NCBI RefSeq assembly: GCF_001542915.1
Contig: NZ_LNNH01000046.1
Span: forward strand, 30,768-94,767
Source: Peribacillus simplex
GTDB taxonomy: Bacteria > Bacillota > Bacilli > Bacillales > DSM-1321
Length of the DNA: 64,000 bases
Direction: 5' to 3'
Positions 27,181 through 35,159 of this stretch are shown in pieces; the stretch's first letter is position 1, and each line of letters starts with the position of its first letter. A program made the position numbers and the translations under genes. The notes under the pieces were generated by a model. It had not been told where the DNA came from and did not search any database. It worked only from the letters and a program-made list of their open reading frames with translations.

Positions 27181-27510
27181 GTGAAACGGAAAGCTGTAAT
27201 TCTCATTGGGTTGATAGCCGTATTAATTATATTGTTCATTGTCTACTTAACAAGTCCGGGCAGATTGGCAAAGGTGGAGATCGTTGAAAAGTACTATCCT
27301 CATTTCTCCGATGGCAAAGCGGTCGGGTTTAAGACGAACAAGGTCATTTCTGTGTCGAAAACCGATGAGGGCTCCAATTGTGCAATGAAATTCAACAATG
27401 GGGAAACGTTGGAAATTGATTGTGACCGTTATTTAACCTATAAGATCGGAGAAACGGTCTACATCACTACTGAAGGAAACCATGTAAAGGAAATTAGGAG
27501 AAAAAGATAG
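27181..27510 (+). CDS. Small membrane-anchored extracytoplasmic protein, unknown
   Basis: 109 residues starting at GTG; a basic start and one membrane segment (AVILIGLIAVLIILFIVYL, residues 5-23) followed by an ~85-residue probably external domain with two Cys (Cys61 and Cys74 by my count) that could form a disulfide. AGAGGG lies 11 bases before the GTG. I do not recognise the family. It ends at a terminator shared with the small minus-strand gene at 27570. Confidence 0.65.
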   Translation: MKRKAVILIGLIAVLIILFIVYLTSPGRLAKVEIVEKYYPHFSDGKAVGFKTNKVISVSKTDEGSNCAMKFNNGETLEIDCDRYLTYKIGETVYITTEGNHVKEIRRKR

Positions 27511-27538
27511 TCCTGAACCGGTGTACATTCATCCAAGC

Positions 27539-27571
27539 AAAAACCCAGGCCAAATTGGTCTGGGCTTTTTC
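27539..27571. terminator. Bidirectional terminator 27.55 kb
   Basis: AAAAACCCAGGCC pairs with GGTCTGGGCTTTTT (one bulged C). It lies 29 bases after one stop and abuts the stop of the minus-strand small gene. Confidence 0.75.
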
Positions 27572-27713
27572 ATTTTTTATCTTTGTTTTTCGTTTTATCT
27601 TTTTTATTACGCCGAAGTACATCCAAGATCCTGCGGCTGTTATTTTTACTGTTTATCAGTTCGACTAAATCGCTCATGTTTTCGGATTCAAAGTCTTGTT
27701 GATTCTTTTTCAT
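27570..27713 (-). CDS. Small basic protein, 47 residues, unknown
   Basis: Starts MKKNQQDFESENMSDLVELI and ends in a Lys-rich tail (RRNKKDKTKNKDKK). TTGGAGGGATAACC directly precedes the ATG, near-ideal spacing, and its stop abuts a terminator. This supports a real gene although it is very short. The first half looks helical and amphipathic; the tail is strongly basic, suggesting nucleic-acid or membrane-surface contact (inference). It is divergent from the STAS-domain gene. Confidence 0.65.
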   Translation of the reverse strand: MKKNQQDFESENMSDLVELINSKNNSRRILDVLRRNKKDKTKNKDKK

Positions 27714-27858
27714 GGTTATCCCTCCAAGTCATATATCATAATACCCCTTTTGTGATTGGGGTAAACGTCTCTTATCATATTGGTAATAGAAGGATTTTAT
27801 ATCACAATCCATAATAAATTTGATAAAATGTGATAAAAGCCCTGTATGGGAGGTCGAA

Positions 27859-28722
27859 ATGGAACAATTAAGATTGATCGGCGAAAAAATTGAAAAGTTT
27901 AAGTACATTTTAGTGGAGCATATCGAATTGTTTGATGAAGAGGATTCCCTCTATGACCTTGAAACGAGTAAACAGGTAAGGTCGCAGCTCATTCAAATTC
28001 ATGCGGATGCGCTAATTCATGGTAAGGAACAAGCGATGGCAAGCATGAAAGCCGCAGGAATGGAAATCGGAAGGCGCATCGTGGATATGGGGATACCTTT
28101 AGATAAAAACATCGAGGAAGCCCAGCTGCTGCGTAATCTTTTTTGGAGTTTCATAGAAGAAGAGGTAAGCAACCGGTACTACTCCATCGAAATATTGCTG
28201 AAGGCTAGTGCGATAATCGATTCGATCCTTGACCAATACATTCACTGTATCAGTATAAGCTATGTCAATCATTACAAACAAATGGCCAAGGTGGCAACTG
28301 ATTCGTTGCAGCAGATTAAGGAAAACCAAGCAGTCATGGAAGAGTTGGCGACTCCAATCGTCCAGACCGTATTAAAGGATGTGCTGCTCTTCCCGATGAT
28401 CGGAGGCGTTGATGACTGGAGAATGGAGTCGATGCAATCGAAGATCCTGCAAAAATGTGCAGAGTTACAGGCGGAAGTATTGATTATCGATTTCTCCGGG
28501 ATTACCTTTAGAGAAGAGAGCGATATGCTTTTTCTGCTAGAGCAATTGGTGGGAGCACTGTCGCTTATGGGAACGGAAACGATCGTTGTCGGCTTCACCC
28601 CTGATGTGGCGAAAAGGATTGTCAAACTTGACCTTGCCAATCAGGTAAAAGCCTTTCTATCATTCGCGCAGGCCATGAAATTCATCTTTAAGCAAAGAGG
28701 TCTGGCCCTTCAGCCGATATGA
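27859..28722 (+). CDS. RsbR-like STAS-domain protein
   Basis: About 287 residues. The N-terminal ~165 residues are helical and resemble an RsbR N-terminal module; the C-terminal ~115 form a STAS domain (LLFPMIGGVDDWRMESMQ, VLIIDFSGITFREESDMLFLL, TETIVVGFTPDVAKRI). In RsbR proteins two Thr are phosphorylated; here the first position reads Ser (DFSG) and the surrounding residues diverge, so stressosome function is uncertain. The start at 27859 is preferred to 27820 because GGGAGG lies 5 bases upstream. No rsbS/rsbT partners in the window. Confidence 0.75.
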   Translation: MEQLRLIGEKIEKFKYILVEHIELFDEEDSLYDLETSKQVRSQLIQIHADALIHGKEQAMASMKAAGMEIGRRIVDMGIPLDKNIEEAQLLRNLFWSFIEEEVSNRYYSIEILLKASAIIDSILDQYIHCISISYVNHYKQMAKVATDSLQQIKENQAVMEELATPIVQTVLKDVLLFPMIGGVDDWRMESMQSKILQKCAELQAEVLIIDFSGITFREESDMLFLLEQLVGALSLMGTETIVVGFTPDVAKRIVKLDLANQVKAFLSFAQAMKFIFKQRGLALQPI

Positions 28723-28782
28723 TGGAGATATCCTTGATGGGGTATCTTTTTTTTAAAAGCAACGAAGAAAGGCGGATGAACA

Positions 28783-29223
28783 ATGTTCTCCAAGAAAAAT
28801 GAGAATCTCGATGAACCATTTCAAAAATGGTATTGTATCGGAATCATGACAGATCACGGATTGGAGGACGAAGAATATGAAGTGTTATCAAAACACATCT
28901 GCGACTCGCTCCAAAATGTAAAGGTCATATCCGACCTGATCCGGGTGGAATGGGACCGAGATAAATTACAAAGCCTGAATGAACGCTTTCAGCACCCGGC
29001 CTATTCCGACCCTTGCTTCATCATCAACGAATTCATCCCGGAAGATATAAAAAAGGAAAGAAAGCTACTCCAACAAAACCATAAATGGAAGCGGCTCTTC
29101 GGCTTCCTCTCTCCGGTGGAATACATGGAAGCAGAGACAAAGGCAGCCCATGACTTTGACAAAGCCCTCCTCTATACCGATGACGTAGATCAAGTAATTG
29201 AATACATATTGGCAAATAGCTAA
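28783..29223 (+). CDS. Hypothetical protein, 146 residues
   Basis: Acidic soluble protein with no membrane segment and no motif I recognise. Aromatic-rich start (FQKWYCIGIMTDHGLEDEEYE) and a central basic patch (EDIKKERKLLQQNHKWKRLFGF). GAAAGGCGG precedes the ATG. It follows the STAS gene by 60 bases without a visible terminator, so the two may be one transcript; its own terminator follows. Confidence 0.7.
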   Translation: MFSKKNENLDEPFQKWYCIGIMTDHGLEDEEYEVLSKHICDSLQNVKVISDLIRVEWDRDKLQSLNERFQHPAYSDPCFIINEFIPEDIKKERKLLQQNHKWKRLFGFLSPVEYMEAETKAAHDFDKALLYTDDVDQVIEYILANS

Positions 29224-29225
29224 TA

Positions 29226-29258
29226 GACTAAGCACCGATACATCGTATCAGTGCTTTT
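29226..29258 (+). terminator. Terminator after the 146-residue gene
   Basis: AAGCACCGATAC pairs with GTATCAGTGCTT (one mismatch) and T5 follows. Confidence 0.8.
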
Positions 29259-29316
29259 TCATTTGTGGATGGAGGGCGGAATTCGCGAGTGAACGCCACG
29301 ATGTTATGAGAAACGG

Positions 29317-29440
29317 CCCAAACTTATGAATAAATCACTCAAACTCACGAATAAACCGCGCAAATTCACGAATAAATCACTCAAACTCACGAATAAACCA
29401 TCCAAACTCACGAGTAACCACTCAAATCCACAAGCAAAGA
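29317..29440. repeat. Tandem array of degenerate 21-bp repeats (array 2)
   Basis: About five head-to-tail units with the core CTCACGAATAAAC, three of them nearly identical and exactly 21 bp apart. On the minus strand the core reads TTTATTCGTGAG, so this array appears inverted relative to arrays 1, 3 and 4. An ORF through it (NKSLKLTNKPxKxT repeats) exists only because the period is a multiple of three and has no SD site. The rest of 29260-29578 shows nothing else. Confidence 0.85.
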
Positions 29441-29578
29441 CCCCAACCTGCGGGGGCAACTCCATAATTTCAAGAATACTGGCAAAATTCTCGGAGGTTG
29501 GTAGGAAAGATGGAGGGAGGCGCGGAATATCTTAAGTAGAAAGAATGAGAGTTTTCAATGGGAGAGGGAGATGAGTCG

Positions 29579-31948
29579 ATGGAAGTTGCCGTACCTCAGC
29601 AAAGGCCGAGACGGAAGTGGCGAAGGCGGGCATTATGGAGTTTGGGGATTTTGATTGTGCTTTTGCTGTCTGTCCTGATTGCCGCAAATGTATTTCTTTC
29701 AAGGGCTTTGCCTGAAACGAAGGGGGAAGTTTCGCTGCCGGGCCTTTTGAAACCGGTTACGGTGGTGAGGGATTCAAGCGGGGTCCCGCATATCAATGCT
29801 GCGAATGAGCATGATTTGTATTTAGCTCAAGGGTATGTCCAGGCGCAGGACCGTTTATTTCAAATGGATTTGAGCAGGCGTCAGGCGTCAGGAAGATTGA
29901 GCGAGGTCATTGGCGAGAAAACGGTGAAAAATGATAAGTATTTCCGCACGCTTGGATTGAGACGGGCGGCAGAGGCCTCCTATGCTGCTTATACAAGTGA
30001 GGGCAAGGAAGCGTTGGATGTGTTTGCGGAGGGGGTCAATCTTTATATCGATGAGCTCAAGGAGAATGGAAAATGGCCGGTCGAGTTCACTTTACTTGGA
30101 TATGAACCAGAGCGGTGGACAGCCGTCGATTCGCTGACGATCGGAAAATATATGGCCTTTGATTTAGGCGGAAACTGGGAGGACCAGGCGTTCAGGCAGT
30201 ATTTGCTGCAAACATTCCCGAAGGAAAAGGCGTATGATTTATTTCCGGATTATCCAAAGAGTGCTCCTTATATCATCAGTAAGGAGGAGCTGGATATTGG
30301 AAAAAGTTTCGCAGCGGCCGTCATTCCGTATGAATTCAACGGCAGCAATAATTGGGTCGTTTCGGGCAGTAAAACCGATTCGGGGAAACCTTTATTGGCG
30401 GATGATCCACATCTTGGGCTGGCTACACCGTCCGTTTGGTATCAAATGCATTTGGAAGCCCCGACAGTCAATGTGAGCGGCGTGATTTTTGCCGGAATTC
30501 CGGGGATCATCCTCGGCCATAATGAAAAGGTCGCATGGGGAGTGACCAATACGGGGCCGGATGTCCAGGATTTATTCATTGAGAAGAGAAATCCGGAAAA
30601 CGAGAAGGAATTCGCCTTCAAGGATGAATGGGAAAAAGTTGAAATCGTGGACGAGCCGATCAAGGTGAAGGATGGGAAAACCCTGGATTATAAGGTGACC
30701 GTTACCCGTCATGGACCGGTCATCTCCGAGTTTGCCGGCAAAAGCGGCAAAGATACGGTCCTTGCCTTAAGGTGGACGGCACTTGATCCATCTGCGGAGC
30801 TTGAAGCGGTATTGAATATGAATAAAGCGGAAAACTGGAACGATTTCGAAAAGGCTCTCTTGAAATTCGAAACGCCGGCGCAGAATTTCGTCTTTGCGTC
30901 CAACGATGGGACCATTGCCTATAAGGCGAACGGGAAAATCCCGATCCGGAAAAAGGGCGATAGCATGCTGCCTGTTCCTGGCTGGACGGATGAATATGAG
31001 TGGAAGGGTTACATCCCGTTTGATGAGCTTCCTAAAACGATCAATCCAAAGGAAGGCTTCATATCGACAGCGAACAATAAAGTCATCTCGGATGAGTACC
31101 CTTACCACATCAGCAATAACTGGGCCCAGCCATACCGTCAGATGAGGATACAGGAGTTTTTGAAGGCCAATAAAAAGCTGACGGCCGAAGACATGCAAAC
31201 GCTGCAGATGGATCAGGTGAATCTTCAAGCCAAGGAATTTGCCCCTCAGTTCCTGGAGGTATTGAAGGGTTCATCGGGCAAGCAGGAAGAACAGGCAATT
31301 AGGATTTTAAAGAAGTGGAATCATATTGATTCCGCGGATGAAGCGGCACCGATGATTTTTAATGTCTGGATGCGGAAAATAGGGGATGTTTTGCTTAAAG
31401 AAGAAATACCGGAGGAAACCCTCAACCTCTTTAATGGAAGGCGTTCTGCCATTGATGAACTGCTGCGCCGGGCTCTGGACGGTAAGCCGGGTCCGTGGAT
31501 CGAAGAGGGCGGCGGATTGGAGCAGGTGCTTGCCAAGTCGCTGCAGCAGACGTTAAAGGAATTGGAAGAAACACAGGGGAACGATATAGCGGATTGGGAA
31601 TGGGGGGACTACCATCAGGTAAGGTTCAACCATCCGCTATCGAGCGTCACGCCGTTAAATTATTTGTTTAACAGCGACGGCGGTGTGCCGGTAGGCGGCA
31701 GCAGCGTCACTGTGCAGGCAGCGGCATTTTTGGAGGACGGTACCGTCAATCATGGCGGATCCTGGAGATTCGTCATGGATCTATCCGACATGAGCAAGGC
31801 CTATCACCTCGTTGGACCTGGCCAATCAGGTAACGTCAAAAGCGAATGGTACCACGATCAGCTTGACGATTGGGCAGATGGGACATATCACCAAACGGTA
31901 ATGAATGATCCAAAAGGTGATAAGCTGACCTTGAAGCCAGCTTATTGA
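29579..31948 (+). CDS. Penicillin acylase family N-terminal nucleophile hydrolase
   Basis: 789-residue Ntn-hydrolase with an N-terminal membrane anchor (LWSLGILIVLLLSVLIAANVF) preceded by a basic, Pro/Arg-rich segment, so it is probably tethered outside. The precursor is expected to self-cleave before the Ser of GSNNWVVSGSKTDSGKPLL (Ser near 256), releasing an alpha chain and a beta chain whose N-terminal Ser is the nucleophile. Later ADDPHLG and FVFASNDGTIAY are family blocks. Natural substrate may be an acyl-homoserine lactone or other N-acyl compound; not shown. The start at 29579 (GGAGAGGGAG eight bases upstream) is preferred to 29558. Confidence 0.9.
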   Translation: MEVAVPQQRPRRKWRRRALWSLGILIVLLLSVLIAANVFLSRALPETKGEVSLPGLLKPVTVVRDSSGVPHINAANEHDLYLAQGYVQAQDRLFQMDLSRRQASGRLSEVIGEKTVKNDKYFRTLGLRRAAEASYAAYTSEGKEALDVFAEGVNLYIDELKENGKWPVEFTLLGYEPERWTAVDSLTIGKYMAFDLGGNWEDQAFRQYLLQTFPKEKAYDLFPDYPKSAPYIISKEELDIGKSFAAAVIPYEFNGSNNWVVSGSKTDSGKPLLADDPHLGLATPSVWYQMHLEAPTVNVSGVIFAGIPGIILGHNEKVAWGVTNTGPDVQDLFIEKRNPENEKEFAFKDEWEKVEIVDEPIKVKDGKTLDYKVTVTRHGPVISEFAGKSGKDTVLALRWTALDPSAELEAVLNMNKAENWNDFEKALLKFETPAQNFVFASNDGTIAYKANGKIPIRKKGDSMLPVPGWTDEYEWKGYIPFDELPKTINPKEGFISTANNKVISDEYPYHISNNWAQPYRQMRIQEFLKANKKLTAEDMQTLQMDQVNLQAKEFAPQFLEVLKGSSGKQEEQAIRILKKWNHIDSADEAAPMIFNVWMRKIGDVLLKEEIPEETLNLFNGRRSAIDELLRRALDGKPGPWIEEGGGLEQVLAKSLQQTLKELEETQGNDIADWEWGDYHQVRFNHPLSSVTPLNYLFNSDGGVPVGGSSVTVQAAAFLEDGTVNHGGSWRFVMDLSDMSKAYHLVGPGQSGNVKSEWYHDQLDDWADGTYHQTVMNDPKGDKLTLKPAY

Positions 31949-31949
31949 T

Positions 31950-31995
31950 TAAAAAAGCACCAAGTCCGGCATGATCCGGACTTGGTGCTTTTTCA
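31950..31995. terminator. Bidirectional terminator, acylase / RsoA-like gene
   Basis: Long stem AAGCACCAAGTCCGG / CCGGACTTGGTGCTT with a 6-base loop and A/T tracts on both sides. Confidence 0.9.
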
Positions 31996-32211
31996 TTGTT
32001 TTTGCTTAGTCAAGAATTCGGCAAGGAACTCCTCGAAATTGGGTGCTTCGATGGCGGCGATCTTTTCATAGGATTCAATGATTTTGAGCTTGATCTCTTG
32101 CTCGAGGTCGCTCCGGTCTTGATAGTTTGTGTTTTTTAATGATTTTTTTATTTTTGGGTTCAGAGAATTGATTAAGTTCATCAGCTCTTCTTTAGAAAGT
32201 TTACTATCCAC
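31993..32211 (-). CDS. RsoA-like sigma-factor partner
   Basis: 72 residues from a GTG start at 32211, with AAGGAG 10 bases upstream, overlapping the end of the sigma gene by eight bases (translational coupling). The helical sequence SKEELMNLINSLNPKIKKSL...YQDRSDLEQEIKLKII resembles the small protein (RsoA/YvrHa) that supplies the region-2 function for SigO in B. subtilis; its size fits (79 there). The family assignment is by order, size and pattern, not by strong identity. Confidence 0.6.
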   Translation of the reverse strand: MDSKLSKEELMNLINSLNPKIKKSLKNTNYQDRSDLEQEIKLKIIESYEKIAAIEAPNFEEFLAEFLTKQKQ

Positions 32212-32827
32212 AATGGCTTTTCTCCTTTCTATCATATACCTCATCCATATAGTGCTTTCGGAGCTTTTTGAGTGCTTGTTTGCGGATGCTGGAAATATTC
32301 TGGGGTGACTCATGGAAATAGGCAGCAATCTCTTTATTGGATAGTCCATAAGAAAAGATCATGGTCAGTACCAGGTTTTGTTTGGCCGTTAACTTCTGCA
32401 AGGCCTTTATCATCTCTTCATCACTGATATGTGAGGACAAATCATTCGTTTCCCCCATTTTTTCAAGCTGACCGTCATAATTGCCGATTCGATCGATCAT
32501 TCTCACGGCATCGCTCGGTGCGGCATCAAGTACCATTCGATAGCGTTCCCGCTGCTTGCGTACCCTTTTATCAAAATCAACGGAGAAAAAATAAATCAAG
32601 GAGCACATGTATTTATATACCTTAGCCCGGTAATAGAAAATTTGGAAAGTCTCGTTGAGATGACATATGTTGTGAGAAGAAGGGGAGTCAAGAGTCTCGG
32701 TGAGAATCTTCATATGCTCAGGGTTTTGTAAAAATACGTGAATGATCGGTTGTTCAAAGAAAGATGAGTACTGTTGCTGTAAGAACTCTAATGAATGAGA
32801 AAAAAAATGAGAAGTTGATGGGTTCAT
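32204..32827 (-). CDS. SigO/YvrI-like sigma-70 family factor
   Basis: 207-residue sigma-like protein. The C-terminal region 4 helix-turn-helix is clear (LTAKQNLVLTMIFSYGLSNKEIAAYFHES...ISSIRKQALKKLRK); the N-terminal part lacks a recognisable region 2, as in SigO, which needs a small partner. The start at 32827 has AAAGGAGGGATAACA before it; the longer reading frame upstream has no SD. It is coupled to the RsoA-like gene and divergent from a yvrJ-like gene, the same trio as yvrI-yvrHa-yvrJ. A LexA-type box lies 58-71 bases upstream. The alternative reading is a UviA/TcdR-like or phage-type positive factor. Confidence 0.72.
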   Translation of the reverse strand: MNPSTSHFFSHSLEFLQQQYSSFFEQPIIHVFLQNPEHMKILTETLDSPSSHNICHLNETFQIFYYRAKVYKYMCSLIYFFSVDFDKRVRKQRERYRMVLDAAPSDAVRMIDRIGNYDGQLEKMGETNDLSSHISDEEMIKALQKLTAKQNLVLTMIFSYGLSNKEIAAYFHESPQNISSIRKQALKKLRKHYMDEVYDRKEKSHCG

Positions 32828-32884
32828 TGTTATCCCTCCTTTAATTATTAAAGTGATAGACAAGGGGAATAAATCAATTATATA

Positions 32885-32898
32885 CGAACATTCGTTCT
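32885..32898. promoter_or_regulatory. LexA-type (SOS) box upstream of the sigma gene
   Basis: On the minus strand the core reads GAACGAATGTTC, matching GAAC-RNRY-GTTC fully, flanked by TATATAAT immediately downstream, which supplies a perfect TATAAT -10 for the sigma gene. A repressor bound here would cover the promoter. I see no good -35 box, so the promoter may be weak or need help. Confidence 0.6.
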
Positions 32899-32983
32899 TT
32901 TTTCCATGAATCAATAGTGCTAGATTGATTTTTTTAAACAAGTTTCACTTTAGATATCAGATACATGAAATGGGGTGAAGAGG

Positions 32984-33145
32984 ATGATGATTGAGGATGC
33001 TACTGTGTGGGTGTCATTAGTTAGCGAATTTGGCTATCCATTCGTCGTTTCTATGTTTTTGCTCTTCCGCTTCGGTAAACAATTAAAAGAACTGACAACG
33101 GACGTAGAGAACTTAAAAAAGTCCGCTCATAAAACGAAACGATAA
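32984..33145 (+). CDS. YvrJ-family small membrane protein
   Basis: 53 residues: start MMIEDATVWVSLVSEFGYPF, one membrane helix (residues ~11-30) and a charged helical tail (GKQLKELTTDVENLKKSA). Pattern and size match YvrJ, the small membrane peptide encoded beside sigO-rsoA in B. subtilis; it also resembles small holin-like peptides in topology. TGGGGTG lies 6 bases before the ATG. Divergent from the sigma gene across 156 bases. Confidence 0.72.
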   Translation: MMIEDATVWVSLVSEFGYPFVVSMFLLFRFGKQLKELTTDVENLKKSAHKTKR

Positions 33146-33540
33146 CCTCAGGACGTCATGTGCTAGGTGGTAAAACCGAGTTTCGGGTTCTTGTGAAAGG
33201 GAATCCGGAATTCGGGTATAAAGAAATGGGTCTAATGTGTCTCAATATCCCTCCTTATATAGTCAAATAAAAAAACTCAACCATTATTTGGAATATAACA
33301 TAAAATAGGTAAAAAATAATCCTCAAATGGAATCATTTTACTACAATAATTCATCCGTCCATGGAATTAGATGTGAAATCCTCCTCTTGTACGATTTTAG
33401 TTTTATGAATTAAAGTGAAAATACTTTTAAAAAAACAACATTTTCAAAAAACTTACAAAAACTTTGAGGCATCCCATAAAGGGGTGCCGTTTTTCTTATT
33501 TTTTGTAATAAACTGATAGTATGGAAAAGGGGTGACAATC
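33146..33540 (+). other. AT-rich gene-free region after the yvrJ-like gene
   Basis: About 390 bases without a supported ORF. Two small inverted-repeat segments lie near 33175-33220 (GAGTTTCGGGTTC and AATCCGGAATTCGGGT). A terminator at 33472-33500 (GGCATCCC / GGGGTGCC then GTTTTTC) is the first convincing one after yvrJ, leaving a ~330-base 3' region or room for a small RNA. Confidence 0.45.
33472..33500 (+). terminator. Terminator upstream of the GNAT gene
   Basis: GGCATCCC / GGGGTGCC stem followed by GTTTTTC, 40 bases before the next start codon. Confidence 0.65.
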
Positions 33541-34365
33541 TTGAAAGAAAAACAGCTGGAAGATATTCGAATTCTCCAAGAAGAATGTGAAAGGGGTGAG
33601 TTCACATTAAAGCTGAACTGGGAAACCCTTCGCAGTCGTAATGGTGTTCATCAAAATGATTTTTTTCATTATGTTGGCTCGAACCTGGCAGGTTTTCTTG
33701 GCCTTTATGATTTTGGGAACAAGATCGAGATGTGCGGGATGGTGCATCCGGATTTCCGGAGGCAGGGAATCTTCACAAATATGTTGGAAGAAGCCATTGG
33801 AAGCGCAATGAAGCGGGAAAATAAGTTGATCATCTTGAATTCACCCGCCCAATCACCTTCCGGAAAAGGTTTTTTGGCACAGGTGCCATGCCAGCTTGCT
33901 TTTTCCGAATATCAAATGAAATGGTCCCAAATGGAGCTGGGTGAATATGAAGATGTCGTCATTCGCCCTTCCCGGAGAAACGATGAACAAACGGAAATAC
34001 TGCTGGATATCCACTGCTTTCATTTTACGGAAAAAGAGGCACGGGATTATTATCAGCGCATTCTCTACGAGGATACGTTGAAAACGATGATGATTGAAAA
34101 GGATGGCCGGGCGGTCGGTAAGATCCGTGTTGATAACTCAGGCGGTGAAGCCTGGATTTATGGATTCTCCATCCTGCCGGAATATCAGGGAAGGGGACTT
34201 GGCAGAAAGGTATTGAAAAAGCTTGTGGCCGAACAATCCCAGCTCGGATATGATATTTTCCTCGAGGTCGAGGCAACGAATGATCATGCGTTGAAACTCT
34301 ATGAATCTTGCGGATTCAAGACGATTCAACGCCAGGATTATTACCGATACGAAGGGCTGAAGTGA
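33541..34365 (+). CDS. Double-domain GNAT acetyltransferase
   Basis: About 274 residues with two GNAT folds: the first with GMVHPDFRRQGIFTNMLEEA (Q/RxxGxG-like acetyl-CoA loop), the second with GFSILPEYQGRGLGRKVLKKL and ATNDHALKLYESCGFK, the latter the better conserved. Substrate unknown. TTG at 33541 is preferred to GTG at 33532 because AAAAGGGG ends next to the GTG and stands about 8 bases from the TTG. Its stop overlaps the region of the downstream DinB gene start, so they form an operon, like ykkB/ykkA-type pairs. Confidence 0.8.
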   Translation: MKEKQLEDIRILQEECERGEFTLKLNWETLRSRNGVHQNDFFHYVGSNLAGFLGLYDFGNKIEMCGMVHPDFRRQGIFTNMLEEAIGSAMKRENKLIILNSPAQSPSGKGFLAQVPCQLAFSEYQMKWSQMELGEYEDVVIRPSRRNDEQTEILLDIHCFHFTEKEARDYYQRILYEDTLKTMMIEKDGRAVGKIRVDNSGGEAWIYGFSILPEYQGRGLGRKVLKKLVAEQSQLGYDIFLEVEATNDHALKLYESCGFKTIQRQDYYRYEGLK

Positions 34366-34380
34366 ATGAGGGGGAGTGGA

Positions 34381-34851
34381 ATGCTGACATTATTCACGTA
34401 TAACTGGCAGGTGCGAAATGAGTGGATCGAATGGTGCCGGCCCTTGGCGAATGAGGAACTTAACCGGCAGCGAACGGGAGGGGTGGGCACCATTTTACGG
34501 ACGCTGGCCCATATTATCGATGTCGAATACAGCTGGATCCGGGCTATACAGGGGAAGGCGGATGTCGAAATAAACTTGGACGCTTATACTACCATCGAAA
34601 AAGTGGAGGAATTATCCAAGCGTTACCACCATGAAGTGATAGGTTATTTGAAATCTCCTTCATTCGATGATGGGCATGAAATGATTGAACCAGCTTGGAT
34701 GGGCGGCCGGCTATATGATAAGAACAGAATATTGAACCATCTGATAGCGCATGAAATCCACCATATCGGACAGTTGTCCATCTGGTCGAGGGAGCTGGGG
34801 ATCGAGCCGGTATCCGCAAGCTTGATCGAGCGGCATTTGCAGGTTCATTGA
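34381..34851 (+). CDS. DinB-family protein
   Basis: About 156 residues, four-helix DinB/YfiT-like fold. The three-His metal site is readable: LAHIIDVEYSW near the N-terminal half and LIAHEIHHIGQLS near the C-terminus. Such proteins often act as metal-dependent thiol transferases; the role here is unknown. The start at 34381 has GGGGAG four bases before it; the in-frame ATG at 34366 is the alternative and would overlap nothing but nearly touch the GNAT stop. A terminator follows at 34859-34890. Confidence 0.8.
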   Translation: MLTLFTYNWQVRNEWIEWCRPLANEELNRQRTGGVGTILRTLAHIIDVEYSWIRAIQGKADVEINLDAYTTIEKVEELSKRYHHEVIGYLKSPSFDDGHEMIEPAWMGGRLYDKNRILNHLIAHEIHHIGQLSIWSRELGIEPVSASLIERHLQVH

Positions 34852-34858
34852 GTGTCAG

Positions 34859-34891
34859 GCTGCAGGAGTAATTTTCCTGCGGTTTTTTTGA
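34859..34891 (+). terminator. Terminator of GNAT-DinB operon
   Basis: CTGCAGGA pairs with TCCTGCGG, followed by TTTTTTT. From here to 35159 the sequence is AT-rich promoter DNA with no ORF. Confidence 0.8.
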
Positions 34892-35159
34892 GGTTGCAGG
34901 ACTCGAATGGCAATCTGGTCAAATTATGCTTGAAAAGCTATTTGTCGCTTGGTTCGCCCATATTGAAGCGACTTTTTCCTTAAGTAATTCATGGATTCTG
35001 GCAAAAAATACCGGTAAAAGGTGCCAAAAATGTGAAAATAAATAGATAAATAGTACCAATTATCCAAGATTCTAAATATTACCGCAAAATGTGACGTTTT
35101 TTCGACAAAATCATGGTATATTATTCTAGCATTTTACAAAACTAGAAGGGTTGTGAAGT

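Noticed and set aside
29326-29535. 69-codon ORF with NKSLKLTNKP repeats
   Set aside because: Exists only because array 2 has a period of 21; no SD and no conserved features.
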